From NCBI GenBank assembly GCA_043421945.1, contig JBHOGO010000041.1, forward strand, positions 1 to 38,458: 38,458 bases of DNA, read 5' to 3'. This document shows, in pieces, positions 24,484 through 34,120 of this stretch. Position 1 is the stretch's first letter. Each line of letters begins with the position of its first letter. A program made the translations under genes and the position numbers. Source of the DNA: Thaumasiovibrio sp043421945 (GTDB lineage: Bacteria; Pseudomonadota; Gammaproteobacteria; Enterobacterales; Vibrionaceae). A model generated the notes under the pieces. That model was not told the DNA's origin. It searched no databases and saw only the letters and a list, made by a program, of their open reading frames with translations.

Positions 24484-24494
24484 GATGCGTCTCC

Positions 24495-26615
24495 TTATCT
24501 ATAGATTTTGTTAGTGATGCTATTGCTATACCAGTTTTGGTTTTCGAACCCGCCAGACTCACAGTATTGCTGGAAATCAGGGTAAGCTTGTAACAAATCA
24601 ACACGTTCCTGTGGCCACTCCCACTCATCAAAAATCATAATTGCCCACGGTAGGTTGTTGCTGGTTTTGAAGTACTTACCGCTATTAGCATTACTGTCAT
24701 CATCGATCTCTACCCCAAAGTAATTGCTATCAAAGAAGTCGCTATTAAACTTGGCTGTAGGCGCTTTATCCGCTAAATGAATCTCTAAACCACGACCTGG
24801 ATAGTTATCACCAAATAGGTTACCGCGGTAACGATTTTCTGTGGCAAAAATAAACGGGTCGTAAGGCATTTCTCCAATCTCATCAAGAGCAACAGGCTCA
24901 AGGTAGGAGACATGCAACTCAAAGGTAACATTGATATTTTCTTTACACCCCATTTCTGTACGATAGAACTGGCATGCAGTCTCTGAGGCCTCTTTTGTAT
25001 CTGCCAAGATGATAAAGCTGGCATCTACGGTTCCTGATTCGAGATTGGCGGAAGGTTGTTGCACGCCGTTAATTAGTAAGCGTGTTTTTGTGGTATCGAT
25101 GTTAGTAGGAGAGACACCGGGAATACGCACTGCAAAACCACTTCGGAAGTCAGCACCTACCGCTAGTAACTCACCGGACACCTGACTTTTTGCGACTTCA
25201 TCAGACTTCAACGTTTCCGTTACGTTGTAATGAAAGACAACATCATTGAGGTCATAATCATCAGTGAGAGGCCACTTATCTTCATACGCTAACGTGACAA
25301 ACGCATCTTGTGAAGGGAAGTAACGTCTGGTTGTATCCACATCATCAACCGTTTCGAGATGATCCTCTACCTCTCCTGTTTTTGCCCCTCCAGTTGCTCC
25401 TAAGCCTGTTTGCTGGCTAATACGATAGCGTGCCCACGTCTCGGTTTTTTGTGCTTCGATAGGCACTTCAATAATACGCACGTTGTTACCCGCGCTAACA
25501 CTGTCATCTGTTAGGATTTGTTCATCATCACCAAATTGACCATCAGCATTCCAATCAACCCACGCAGACACATAACCACTTGTGCTTGCGTAGAGGTTCA
25601 CGATGCTATCTAAACCTGGCTCAATGCTGGTTACAAAGCTAGCACCTTGCTCATCGCTAACACCTGTTGCGTCATCGGACGACGGCCATACTGTCGCACC
25701 TGAATCGCCGTCTGGGGCATCCACACCCAGCCACGTTAAATTATCTAATTCATGACGAGGTCCATTGCTATCCAACGTCGTCGCGTAACTATCAGGGGCG
25801 TCACCAAAATCGATATTTGAATCTTCATCAATCACTGGTGCATTTGCACATCGAGCGCCGTCATTCTGGCCAGAGGAAGGGCCATCAGCAAATTTAATCG
25901 CTGTAACATTTCCTGCTGCAATCTCATCTGAATCGCCCAATGCTACGCGGTAGACCAGACCATCTTGGTTACGCGACACATAATAGTTGCCATTAACATC
26001 AAAATATCCAGCCCCAAAAGTCCCTAGCTCTCCTGTATCTCCGACCTCAACGGCATCTCCCGTTTGAAGGTCAAATTGGTACAAAAAGCCGCTCTTGTTA
26101 TCGATACCATACATTTTTCCATCGACAGGGTTCACAGCGAAATCAGTGAGTTTCACTGGCGTAGAGGTGGTAATTAATTCCGCTTCTAAAGTGGCATTCG
26201 GGTCATTGTCCAAAGGACTTAGAGGAATTCGGTAAAAGCCTTCACCATTGCGATAAACATAGTAAGTGTGGTCATAGACATCACCCACATAAAAATTCAC
26301 CCCATTAGGTAAGCCATTAACATTTAATGGCTCAACCTGATAATCAGCGCCCATACGAACCACTTGAAGATCAGAAGTGGCATACCCATAGATATAGCGG
26401 TCGGTGAAGTTGAAACCTACTCCATTAACATTGCTTGTGGTACCAACATCATTCGTCAGTAATTCACTGCTACCCGAGACGAGATTGACTCCGTAGATAG
26501 AGGCAGGAGTTCCTTGAAACAGGTACGCTTTGCTTGGACAGTTAGTAAAAGGGGCAGAGTATACGTGAGTACTGATTAACGCTAAGCCGCCGATTGCAAG
26601 GGTGATTTTATTCAT
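24495..26615 (-). CDS. Secreted LruC-domain protein with N-terminal beta-propeller-like region
   Basis: A 706-residue exported protein with signal peptide MNKITLAIGGLALISTHVYSA. Residues about 25-255 show repeated Tyr/Gly-rich strands of the kind found in six-bladed propeller domains (DUF6923-like; for example VNPVDGKMYGIDNKSGFLYQFD). Residues about 268-425 contain DFGDAPDSYATT and end with the GEVEDH motif of GEVED-type adhesin modules. Residues about 430-706 form a LruC domain, recognised by the stretch WPLTDDYDLNDVVFHYNV and a PWAIMIFDEWEWPQE segment near the end. LruC proteins are named after a Leptospira lipoprotein; their function in Vibrio and Shewanella is not established, and a surface or matrix role is inferred. 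AAGGAG precedes the start. It is first in a two-gene unit with the lipoprotein. Confidence 0.85.
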   Translation of the reverse strand: MNKITLAIGGLALISTHVYSAPFTNCPSKAYLFQGTPASIYGVNLVSGSSELLTNDVGTTSNVNGVGFNFTDRYIYGYATSDLQVVRMGADYQVEPLNVNGLPNGVNFYVGDVYDHTYYVYRNGEGFYRIPLSPLDNDPNATLEAELITTSTPVKLTDFAVNPVDGKMYGIDNKSGFLYQFDLQTGDAVEVGDTGELGTFGAGYFDVNGNYYVSRNQDGLVYRVALGDSDEIAAGNVTAIKFADGPSSGQNDGARCANAPVIDEDSNIDFGDAPDSYATTLDSNGPRHELDNLTWLGVDAPDGDSGATVWPSSDDATGVSDEQGASFVTSIEPGLDSIVNLYASTSGYVSAWVDWNADGQFGDDEQILTDDSVSAGNNVRIIEVPIEAQKTETWARYRISQQTGLGATGGAKTGEVEDHLETVDDVDTTRRYFPSQDAFVTLAYEDKWPLTDDYDLNDVVFHYNVTETLKSDEVAKSQVSGELLAVGADFRSGFAVRIPGVSPTNIDTTKTRLLINGVQQPSANLESGTVDASFIILADTKEASETACQFYRTEMGCKENINVTFELHVSYLEPVALDEIGEMPYDPFIFATENRYRGNLFGDNYPGRGLEIHLADKAPTAKFNSDFFDSNYFGVEIDDDSNANSGKYFKTSNNLPWAIMIFDEWEWPQERVDLLQAYPDFQQYCESGGFENQNWYSNSITNKIYR

Positions 26616-26860
26616 AACGGGCTCCTTGTTGAGTTACCAAAGCAAGGAGCAAGTTAGATGCCAACAATGGAATAAAAAATAAAGCACATATTAATCAGTC
26701 ACTTAATCACATCCCAGCTCGACGCGTAAATTTTGTATTGATAAGTACAGACTGGCAATTTGCAAAATGAAAGAGCAATTACTCTAAATCAGTTTTTTGA
26801 CGAATAAAGTGATGTCTTGATCCATTTTCACTCCACCTAAGGCAATCAGCAGCTTATGAC

Positions 26861-27757
26861 TTACAGTACGAAGTCACTGTTTCTATTGAATAATTGTCGC
26901 ATTTCATCAGCGAGCCAATTTGCAACAGTGCTTTCCGCCCTATCACGGCGCTTGATAATCCCAATCTCTGAGACCAATGCTTGAGGGATATTATCGGTAG
27001 GCAGCGAGACAAGCTCCTCGCGATACCATTCTGAGTGCGCGACATGCGACGGTATAAATGCCCAACCAACTTGTCTTGATACCAAGTCAGAAATCAAAAA
27101 ATAGCTATCAATATGCCAATGATTAGCAGTTAAAGGCTTATCACGCCCCTCCCCTGTCCTATCGCAAATCACTAGCTGACGATAAGCCTGTAAATCAGTG
27201 AGTGTTGGGGCACTTTTCTCTACGAGAGGGTGCTCAGGCGCAACAACCAATTGGTACTTAAAATGCCCTACTGACTGAAAATCAAGAATATCAGGGAGCT
27301 CTCGATGTCGAAAAGTGATGCCAAAGTCCGCCCGTCCTTCTTCTACTGATTTTAAGTTATCATCCCTAGAGCCATGAATCATGGTCAGTCGAATCTCTGG
27401 AAATCGCTGTTCTAATTCTACCAACAGCGCATAGAATGAGATAACGGGTACCGCTTCATCTGTCGCCATCACAACTGATAACTGCTCACTCTTAGATGCA
27501 GTTAACGCACGTGACTCCATACGCTCACATTGAGCAAGGATAGCGGAGGCTTCTGCCAGCATCTCTTCGCCGAGTGAAGTCAGCACTGGCAACCGGGCTG
27601 AACGGTCAAATAAATCGAAGCCAAGATCCGCTTCTAAATTCGAAATAGCACTGCTAACCCGAGACTGTGCTTTACCTAAGTGCCTTGCCGCTGCCGAAAA
27701 TGAACCAAGGCGTGACGCCGTCACAAAGGCTTGCAATTGATCTAACGTCCAATTCAT
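26861..27757 (-). CDS. LysR family transcriptional regulator
   Basis: A 298-residue LysR-type regulator. The N-terminal winged helix-turn-helix occupies residues 1-65 (MNWTLDQLQAFVTASRLGSF, then AARHLGKAQSRVSSAISNLEADLG). A linker helix follows, and from about 92 comes the two-lobed periplasmic-binding-protein-like effector domain. AAGGAG precedes the ATG. It is divergent from the MATE gene at 27888 with 130 bases between, the classic LysR arrangement in which the regulator controls the neighbour. A dyad GATAG-ATA-CTATC lies in the shared region. The inducer is unknown. Confidence 0.88.
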   Translation of the reverse strand: MNWTLDQLQAFVTASRLGSFSAAARHLGKAQSRVSSAISNLEADLGFDLFDRSARLPVLTSLGEEMLAEASAILAQCERMESRALTASKSEQLSVVMATDEAVPVISFYALLVELEQRFPEIRLTMIHGSRDDNLKSVEEGRADFGITFRHRELPDILDFQSVGHFKYQLVVAPEHPLVEKSAPTLTDLQAYRQLVICDRTGEGRDKPLTANHWHIDSYFLISDLVSRQVGWAFIPSHVAHSEWYREELVSLPTDNIPQALVSEIGIIKRRDRAESTVANWLADEMRQLFNRNSDFVL

Positions 27758-27816
27758 TCATATCTCCTTACTCGTGCAGACAAGACCCGTAACTATCACA
27801 AACCATACGAATAGCG

Positions 27817-27857
27817 GATAGATACTATCTTTCGTCCATCCTCAAAACAAATATAAT
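27817..27857 (+). promoter_or_regulatory. LysR-type dyad and -10 element of the divergent MATE promoter
   Basis: GATAG (27817-27821) and CTATC (27825-27829) form a short dyad with the T-N11-A character of LysR sites. TATAAT at 27852-27857 is a perfect -10 for the MATE gene. The -35 region (TTTCGT, 27830-27835) is poor and touches the dyad, as expected when an activator is required. Confidence 0.45.
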
Positions 27858-27887
27858 GATGCCATTAATTAGTCTGAGTAAAGTAGA

Positions 27888-29261
27888 ATGCAAGATACAA
27901 CAATCAATGTTGATGCTCATGAGTCCATTAGTAAAACATTTTGGCGCTTTGCTATTCCGTCAGTAGCGGCAATGCTCGTCAGTGGGTTATACCAAGTTAT
28001 CGACGGTATTTTTGTTGGGCACTTCATCGGCTTTGAAGGCTTAGCTGGTATCAACATGTCATGGCCCATTATCGGGTTTGCTATGGGATTTGGCATTCTC
28101 ATTGGTATGGGTAGCGGCAGTACAATGTCTATCTTTCGTGGTGAGAAAGATATGCAGGGGGCAAAAGCGACCTTATCTTCCAGTTTATGGCTTATGGTTG
28201 CTTTTGGTGCCTTCTCCATGGCTATTCTGCGTCTGTTCGGGATTGACCTATTAACACTCCAAGGGGCTGAAGGCGCTGCATTTCAACACGGTGCTGATTA
28301 TATTGGCATCTTCTCTTATGGTATTTTCTTCACGATCGCAGCGGGAGCCTTCCCTATGCTGGTTAGAAATGACGACAGCCCAAAGATTGCGACAGCACTC
28401 ACTGTTATTGGTGCGCTGCTTAATATCGCGCTGGATTACTTGATGATCGGTATATGGGACATGGGACTCAAAGGAGCAGCTGTTGCAACCGTGATTTCAC
28501 AAATCGTCGTTTTCACTATTGGTTTAGGCTACTTCTTACTGTCGTTTAGCCAAATAAAGTTAGATAGCCCAACACTTGATCTAAAAATCGCATGGCGTAT
28601 TACATCACTCGGCGCTTCCAGCCTTTTTATGTTTATGTATTTTAGTTTTATTATCGCCATACATAACAAACTCTTTATGATGTATGGTTCTGCCGTGCAT
28701 GTTGGTGCATTTGCCATTATTGGCTACCTTGCAACCATGTACTATCTCATTGCAGAAGGTATTGCTGGCGGTCTTCAACCCCCTGTCAGCTACTATTTTG
28801 GTGCAAAGCAATTTACTAAAATTCAAGCAACCGTAAAACTGGCTTTCAGTGTCATCATTGCGTTGGGTATCTCCACGGTCATATTGATTAACCTATTCCC
28901 GATAGAAATCATTGACATATTTAGTCGTGGTGATCAGCAACTGATGGATGTAGCAAAAGATGGCATACGCTTGCACCTCTTTGCCTTGTTCTTAGATGGC
29001 TTTTTATTCCTTGCATCGGTCTACTTTATGTCAGTCAATAAAGGTGGAAAAGCACTGCTGGTGTCTGCGGGTAATATGCTGGTTCAAATACCATTTTTAT
29101 TCTTTTTACCACAATGGCTTGGCGTCAATGGTGTGTGGCTATCATTACCACTCTCTAATATTATCCTGACCCTTGCTGTTGCACCGATACTATGGAAAGA
29201 CATGAAGCAGCTTGGAGAGTCATCGCCTGCACCAGCGGCCGAACTTGCTGTCCAGCAGTAA
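27888..29261 (+). CDS. MATE family efflux transporter, MepA/DinF-like
   Basis: A 457-residue inner-membrane antiporter with about 12 hydrophobic helices. The opening segment FWRFAIPSVAAMLVSGLYQVIDGIFVGHFIG is the typical helix 1-2 region of the MepA-like branch, with the Asp in VIDGIFVG at the ion or drug site. GMGSGSTMSIFRGEKD also fits this branch. MATE exporters expel cationic compounds using Na+ or H+ gradients; the substrate cannot be assigned. Expression is probably controlled by the divergent LysR gene. The ribosome binding site is weak (AAAGTAG). It is the second MATE gene in this window and is distinct from the one at 17544 in sequence and branch. A terminator follows. Confidence 0.9.
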   Translation: MQDTTINVDAHESISKTFWRFAIPSVAAMLVSGLYQVIDGIFVGHFIGFEGLAGINMSWPIIGFAMGFGILIGMGSGSTMSIFRGEKDMQGAKATLSSSLWLMVAFGAFSMAILRLFGIDLLTLQGAEGAAFQHGADYIGIFSYGIFFTIAAGAFPMLVRNDDSPKIATALTVIGALLNIALDYLMIGIWDMGLKGAAVATVISQIVVFTIGLGYFLLSFSQIKLDSPTLDLKIAWRITSLGASSLFMFMYFSFIIAIHNKLFMMYGSAVHVGAFAIIGYLATMYYLIAEGIAGGLQPPVSYYFGAKQFTKIQATVKLAFSVIIALGISTVILINLFPIEIIDIFSRGDQQLMDVAKDGIRLHLFALFLDGFLFLASVYFMSVNKGGKALLVSAGNMLVQIPFLFFLPQWLGVNGVWLSLPLSNIILTLAVAPILWKDMKQLGESSPAPAAELAVQQ

Positions 29262-29300
29262 TGGTAGGTTCCCCTCTTAGGGATAGCGTTTAGAACACAA

Positions 29301-29326
29301 AAAAAGACAGCCGAGGCTGTCTTTTT
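29301..29326. terminator. Bidirectional intrinsic terminator
   Basis: GACAGC and GCTGTC pair around a CGAG loop, extended by A and T runs on either side (29301-29311 with 29316-29326). It serves the MATE gene on the plus strand and the membrane-anchored protein gene on the minus strand. Confidence 0.9.
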
Positions 29327-29344
29327 TATACATTGAACAGAGGC

Positions 29345-29836
29345 TTAAATGCCAGCGCGTTTAAACAAACCCGCCATCAATGCAGAGTTTGATTTAACTT
29401 GCTTAGACTTATTCGTCAACTCTCGAGACAAGTTAACATCGCCAACTTCCTTGGCAATATAAATCATTGACTTATACACATCACCAGTACTTTTAATACG
29501 CTTGCTGTCGTTCATTGGCTCAAGAATTTTTACTGCTTGAGAGCCTGACATTTTATTTGTATTTGCGTAGTCCAATACTGAATCCAGAAGCTTATCCATA
29601 TCTTCCACAAATTCGGAGTTTTCACCCCCTTGCTCTTGAATAGACTTCATCGTGCGTTTGCGCACTTGGTTAATGATAAACGCAGGTTTGTTTATCTTTT
29701 TATAACCAAAAAAACCTATCAAGACCAGTACAGCAACGCCGCCAGCCACATATCCCCAAATTGAACCGGAAGATTCTGCAACAGGATTGAATGTTTCTAC
29801 TGCGCCGCTAATTATTGACTCTGGTACATCAGACAT
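29345..29836 (-). CDS. Single-TM membrane-anchored protein, function unknown
   Basis: A 163-residue protein I cannot name. The first ~25 residues are hydrophilic and acidic, followed by one transmembrane helix (about 27-45, IWGYVAGGVAVLVLIGFFG), a basic stop-transfer (YKKINK), and a cytosolic helical domain of about 115 residues. The topology is N-out, C-in. The cytosolic part has many Lys and Ser and no catalytic motif. It is a single gene with a shared terminator downstream. Conserved-hypothetical status is likely. Confidence 0.65.
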   Translation of the reverse strand: MSDVPESIISGAVETFNPVAESSGSIWGYVAGGVAVLVLIGFFGYKKINKPAFIINQVRKRTMKSIQEQGGENSEFVEDMDKLLDSVLDYANTNKMSGSQAVKILEPMNDSKRIKSTGDVYKSMIYIAKEVGDVNLSRELTNKSKQVKSNSALMAGLFKRAGI

Positions 29837-30558
29837 ACTTGAAACCTTAATACTTCTTCGAAACGTAACACCAATACATTATGCACTCTACAATCAAGAA
29901 ACCATGTGATCCATCAATTTTCTCTCAGATAGAGCGATACAGCCCATCGTTATAGCAATTTTTTGTGACTTTCTCACTTCAATAATCGAAATAATGGAAG
30001 GTATTTTCAGAATGGGCGGTACAAAACCTCCAAAAGTCAGAAAGCCTCTCCTAAGTTGAATGACTAATCGCATAGGCATATCAGTCATCTTTTTTACTCG
30101 CCCTACCTTATGAAATAGATTGTCATCCTATACCTTGCTCGACAGATATTGACACAATTTTTCTTTAGTGCAAAAAATACCCACAACAAACGTAACCAGC
30201 TACAATTCCTTCACATGGTGATCGTCTAGGCTAGCTCGAACAACGAGAATAAAATGACACAGCTCGACTTTGAATTTAAGGCTCGCTCTCCCACTCTTCG
30301 TTAGGGATAGGTATTAACAGCAGAATTTAAAAATCAAATACATTAAATAACTCAATATAGGCATGAAATAGCCACGCTTATACACGAACTGAGAAATCTA
30401 CTTCGATATGAGCCCAGTTAACTAAGTAAAAATAGAGAAAACAATACTAGCGAAACCAAATAGATACATCACAATAACACACAAGAAAATTGGGGTTTAT
30501 TTCTGAAAGAAAAGAGCGTATTCCTATTGATAAATATAATACTCCACAGGAGACTCCC
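29837..30558. other. 720-bp region upstream of ldhA with no convincing gene
   Basis: A minus-strand frame at 29894-30088 (64 codons) has an ATG but only a weak ribosome binding site and an odd composition, so I do not call it. A 15-codon frame begins at 30254 after GAG and ends at 30302. The right 250 bases are AT-rich and hold the ldhA promoter, without a clear -35/-10 pair. Confidence 0.45.
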
Positions 30559-31554
30559 ATGCTCAACATTGCTTTCTTTAGTGCGAAAGGCTACGACGAA
30601 GCGTCATTCTCTCGTATCAATAACAATTTTAATTACCAAATTAACTACCACGATTTTCGTCTCTCAATCAAAACCGCTAAAATGGCCGATAATTGCGAAG
30701 TGGTTTGCGCTTTTGTCAATGACGACCTTTCTGAGCCTGTCCTCAACAAGCTAGCACTTCAAGGGACTCGCCTGATTGTTATGCGATGCGCAGGGTATGA
30801 TCGTGTTGACCTATTAGCAGCCAAAAAGCTGGGTATTCAAGTTGCTCGTGTTCCGGCCTATTCACCAGAAGCTGTTGCAGAGCATACCGTCGGTCTAATG
30901 ATGACTTTAAACCGTCGCTTCCACAAAGCATATCAACGTACTCGAGATGCTAACTTCTCTCTCGATGGCCTAGTGGGTTTCAACTTCCACAACAAAACGG
31001 CAGGCGTCATTGGAACCGGTAAGATTGGCATTGCAACGATCCGGATTCTAAAAGGGCTTGGCATGAACATTCTCTGCTTTGACCCTTACGAAAACGCGAC
31101 CGCCATTGAACTTGGCGCGACTTATTGCTCTCTAGAAGAGATATACGCCAACTCTGATGTCATTACCCTGCACTGCCCTATGACACCAGACAACTATCAT
31201 CTCCTTAACGCAAAGGCATTTAAACAGATGCGTGATGGTGTGATGATCATCAACACAAGTCGAGGGGGCTTACTTGACGCTGACGCTGCCATTGATGCGT
31301 TAAAGGCGAGTAAAATTGGCGCATTGGGGCTGGATGTTTACGAAGAGGAGAAAGAACTTTTCTTTGAAGATAAATCCAATGACGTGATCACCGACGATAC
31401 GTTTAGACGTTTATCTGCCTGCCACAACGTTTTGTTTACTGGCCACCAAGCCTTTCTAACAGAAGATGCGCTTGAAAACATTGCCACGACAACCTTACAA
31501 AATGTCAGTGATTTCATGCAGAGTAAGCAGAACGACAATACATTAATTCGGTAA
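30559..31554 (+). CDS. ldhA: D-lactate dehydrogenase, fermentative
   Basis: A 331-residue cytosolic enzyme of the D-2-hydroxyacid dehydrogenase family that reduces pyruvate to D-lactate with NADH in mixed-acid fermentation. The NAD-binding motif GTGKIG is at 152-157. The catalytic trio Arg235 (NTSRGG), Glu264 (VYEEE) and His296 (FTGHQAF) stands where the family has it, and the length agrees with E. coli LdhA (329). The start at 30559 is chosen because AGGAGA lies five bases upstream; the open frame extends 23 codons further to a TTG without support. It is a single gene, with GGDEF protein coding sequence 415 bases downstream. Confidence 0.93.
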   Translation: MLNIAFFSAKGYDEASFSRINNNFNYQINYHDFRLSIKTAKMADNCEVVCAFVNDDLSEPVLNKLALQGTRLIVMRCAGYDRVDLLAAKKLGIQVARVPAYSPEAVAEHTVGLMMTLNRRFHKAYQRTRDANFSLDGLVGFNFHNKTAGVIGTGKIGIATIRILKGLGMNILCFDPYENATAIELGATYCSLEEIYANSDVITLHCPMTPDNYHLLNAKAFKQMRDGVMIINTSRGGLLDADAAIDALKASKIGALGLDVYEEEKELFFEDKSNDVITDDTFRRLSACHNVLFTGHQAFLTEDALENIATTTLQNVSDFMQSKQNDNTLIR

Positions 31555-31969
31555 TTAAGCATTTTCTGTTTCGCTCGCTTCCTATTTCACGAGCGCTCTA
31601 TGACAGAAGGGAAATAACTGAGTTAACAAAAATTTGTGCATTGCCCTAATCGATATACCAGTATGGGGGAATGCACGATTTTGCTAAGGCGTTCAAGCCC
31701 CCTCTCGAGTGCATGCTTATATATTCATCACCAGATGTACCCGATGTGATGGCATAACAAAACTAGTTACTAAAACTTCTCCTAAGACCACCAACAAACT
31801 ATTCCATAGCCCACGTCAACAAACTGTCCATCATCCACGCTAACAGCGTAGGCATTTCACGTATCAATCGCAGTGAATAAAATGGGCAATGAGTCACCAT
31901 GCACTGTCTCATTCTTAGGATTCTGTGCTATTTTTAACCAACAAGGCTATCAAATAGGTAATTGACACA
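31555..31969. other. Intergenic region between ldhA and the diguanylate cyclase gene
   Basis: About 415 bases with no gene seen. A weak dyad CGCTCG (31572-31577) and CGAGCG (31590-31595) may be a poor terminator for ldhA, without a T-tract. The promoter of the GGDEF gene must lie in the right part; I cannot place it. Confidence 0.4.
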
Positions 31970-32938
31970 ATGCTTCCTCCTGCAAGACCTAGCGATGAAG
32001 AGTCACGACTTAAAAACTTACATTCGCTGAATATTCTGGATACGACACCAGAAGAACGTTTTGATCGAGTCACAAGGCTTGCTAGACGATTATTCGATGT
32101 TCCCATCGCGGTTGTCAGTTTAGTTGACGAAAATAGGCAGTGGTTTAAGTCTTGCTTTGGTCTCGATGTATTGGAAACACCTCGTGATATCTCATTCTGT
32201 GGACACGCAATCTTAGGGGAAGGACCTTTTGTCATCCCCGATGCTCAGAAAGACCCTCGCTTTGCTGACAACCCCCTCGTCACGGGACCACCCAATATAC
32301 GGTTTTATGCTGGTGTACCACTTATGTTTGAAGATGGTACAAAGCTTGGTACATTATGTATTATCGACGAAAAGCCTCATCAATTATCTGAAGATAGCTT
32401 GGTTGATCTAGTCGATCTTGCCAAAATGGCAGAAAGAGAACTAGCGGCCACCCGCAATGCCTCCATTGATGAATTAACCCAAATATCTAATCGTCGTGGA
32501 TTCATCTCCCTGGCAAACAAAAGCATTACCTACTGTAAAATTGCCCACTACCCCTACTCACTTGCTTACTTAGATCTTAACCAATTTAAGCCAATCAATG
32601 ACAAATTCGGCCACCATGAAGGCGATCTTGCTCTTCAGGCGTTCGCCAACTTAATGCGCGTTAGTTTTCGTGAATCTGATGTGTTTGCACGGATTGGAGG
32701 AGATGAATTTGTGGTCTTCATGTCAGGCGCATCGAAGACAGTCGCACAAATAGCCATTAAGCGGTTTCGAGATTCCCTCAACGATTATAATGCGACGACA
32801 AATCGTGGCTATGACATTTCATTTTGTGAAGGCATTGCATCAGCCAAAGTCGATGAAGATGTCACTCTTGAAGGCTTACTCAGTGAAGCAGATAAAGAGA
32901 TGTACAAGCATAAGCAGGAAGGGTTGCTCACTAAATAA
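31970..32938 (+). CDS. GAF-GGDEF diguanylate cyclase
   Basis: A 322-residue cytosolic enzyme that makes c-di-GMP from two GTP. The N-terminal GAF domain (about 25-155) belongs to the group found in many soluble cyclases, with FDVPIAVVSLVDENRQWFKS and DISFCGHAIL. The GGDEF domain spans about 165-320, with the intact active-site motif GGDEF at 243-247. An RESD at 234-237, five residues upstream, fits the RxxD inhibitory site, so product feedback is expected. No transmembrane segment is present; the GAF ligand is unknown. The ribosome binding site is weak. It is a single gene, convergent with the oxidoreductase gene. Confidence 0.92.
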   Translation: MLPPARPSDEESRLKNLHSLNILDTTPEERFDRVTRLARRLFDVPIAVVSLVDENRQWFKSCFGLDVLETPRDISFCGHAILGEGPFVIPDAQKDPRFADNPLVTGPPNIRFYAGVPLMFEDGTKLGTLCIIDEKPHQLSEDSLVDLVDLAKMAERELAATRNASIDELTQISNRRGFISLANKSITYCKIAHYPYSLAYLDLNQFKPINDKFGHHEGDLALQAFANLMRVSFRESDVFARIGGDEFVVFMSGASKTVAQIAIKRFRDSLNDYNATTNRGYDISFCEGIASAKVDEDVTLEGLLSEADKEMYKHKQEGLLTK

Positions 32939-33016
32939 CGCCACCTTCCCTTTCAAGCCGGTGGCATTGAACAGTGACGCTATTTAGCGATAAAGCTTGC
33001 GTGTAATTAAGGTGTA

Positions 33017-34021
33017 TTATTCCGCATTGATAAGATCGTCAATCAACTGATCAGCAGGAAATACGACGTCTGTTTGGCGGCGCACCTCTGTAATAATGTG
33101 ATTTGTAATACGAGAGCGCTGTACCGCTTCTTGATCCATACTCTGGTCATGTATCTGTTTCGCAAAGTGCTCCGCTTCATAGCGCATGGAATTGTCATGC
33201 TGAGCCACAGAGATAATGGAGGCCTCTTCACTTCGAGGCTTCCACCACACTTTACTCATTTCCGAGACATGCTCAATAATCAGCGTGCCCTCTTCTCCTT
33301 GAATCTCACTGTGTATTCCTGAATCAGAGACCTTGGAATGCTGGATCACGATATCAAAGCCATCATACTGTAGATAGACAGAACCATGCCCATCTACGCC
33401 CGATGGCAGTAATTGCGCATTTGCCTGTATACGCAGTGGCGCTGAAAATAGAGATGCGGCTACCGCTACACAGTAATAGCCAATATCCATAATAGAGCCA
33501 TTTGAAAAGGCAGTATTAAAGGTATTGGGATTATCTCCGTTTAAGTACTTTTGATATCGGGAAGAATATTGGCAGTAGTTAAGTGCCACTTTTCTCACCC
33601 GCCCCAAACGCGGCAGTGACGACTTAACTATTTGCATATTTGGCAAATAATCCGTCTTAAATGCTTCAAAGAGAACAACGTTATGCTGCTTGGCACACCG
33701 ATAGAGCGCTTCAACTTCCGTAAGGTTAGAACCTAAAGGCTTTTCACAAATGACATGCTTTCCGACAGCCATCATCTGCATAGATTGAGCACAATGCAGC
33801 GAATTCGGGCTGGCGATATAGACGGCATCAATTGACTCATCTTCAGCCAATGCTGACAAACTATCGTAACAGCACGTCACATCAAATTTGATGGCAAACT
33901 CTTGAGCAACGGAAAGGTGACGGGAGTACACGGCAGTCAACTGAAACTGCTCACTCAAATGAGCAGCTTCCACAAACTTTTCTGTTATCCAATTCGTCCC
34001 AATAATCGCGAGTTGAATCAT
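33017..34021 (-). CDS. Gfo/Idh/MocA family oxidoreductase
   Basis: A 334-residue NAD(P)-dependent oxidoreductase. The Rossmann half starts at once (MIQLAIIGTNWITEKFVEAA), and the signature EKP is at 93-95 (HVICEKPLGSN). The C-terminal alpha/beta half covers about 125-330. Members act on sugars, inositols or related polyols; the substrate here cannot be told, and YhhX/YgjR-type sugar-acid reductases are close in look. I take ATG 34021 with AAAGGA at the correct distance, rather than the upstream ATG at 34042. No sugar genes are adjacent. It is a single gene upstream of which lies the LrgAB pair on the same strand, 100 bases away. Confidence 0.88.
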   Translation of the reverse strand: MIQLAIIGTNWITEKFVEAAHLSEQFQLTAVYSRHLSVAQEFAIKFDVTCCYDSLSALAEDESIDAVYIASPNSLHCAQSMQMMAVGKHVICEKPLGSNLTEVEALYRCAKQHNVVLFEAFKTDYLPNMQIVKSSLPRLGRVRKVALNYCQYSSRYQKYLNGDNPNTFNTAFSNGSIMDIGYYCVAVAASLFSAPLRIQANAQLLPSGVDGHGSVYLQYDGFDIVIQHSKVSDSGIHSEIQGEEGTLIIEHVSEMSKVWWKPRSEEASIISVAQHDNSMRYEAEHFAKQIHDQSMDQEAVQRSRITNHIITEVRRQTDVVFPADQLIDDLINAE

Positions 34022-34120
34022 GACGCATCCTTTCGTTATCACCGTAAATGAAGGGATAGATTACTCTATTTAATCCCTGCAATGCATCGACAATATGCTA
34101 ACTGTGCGCAATATTTTAAT

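Noticed and set aside
29894..30088. Minus-strand 64-codon frame as a gene
   Set aside because: No strong ribosome binding site and no recognisable protein character; it could be chance in an AT-rich gap. Comparative data could revive it.
30254..30301. 15-codon frame as a leader peptide of ldhA
   Set aside because: It lacks a run of regulatory codons and a following attenuator, and lies about 260 bases from the ldhA start.
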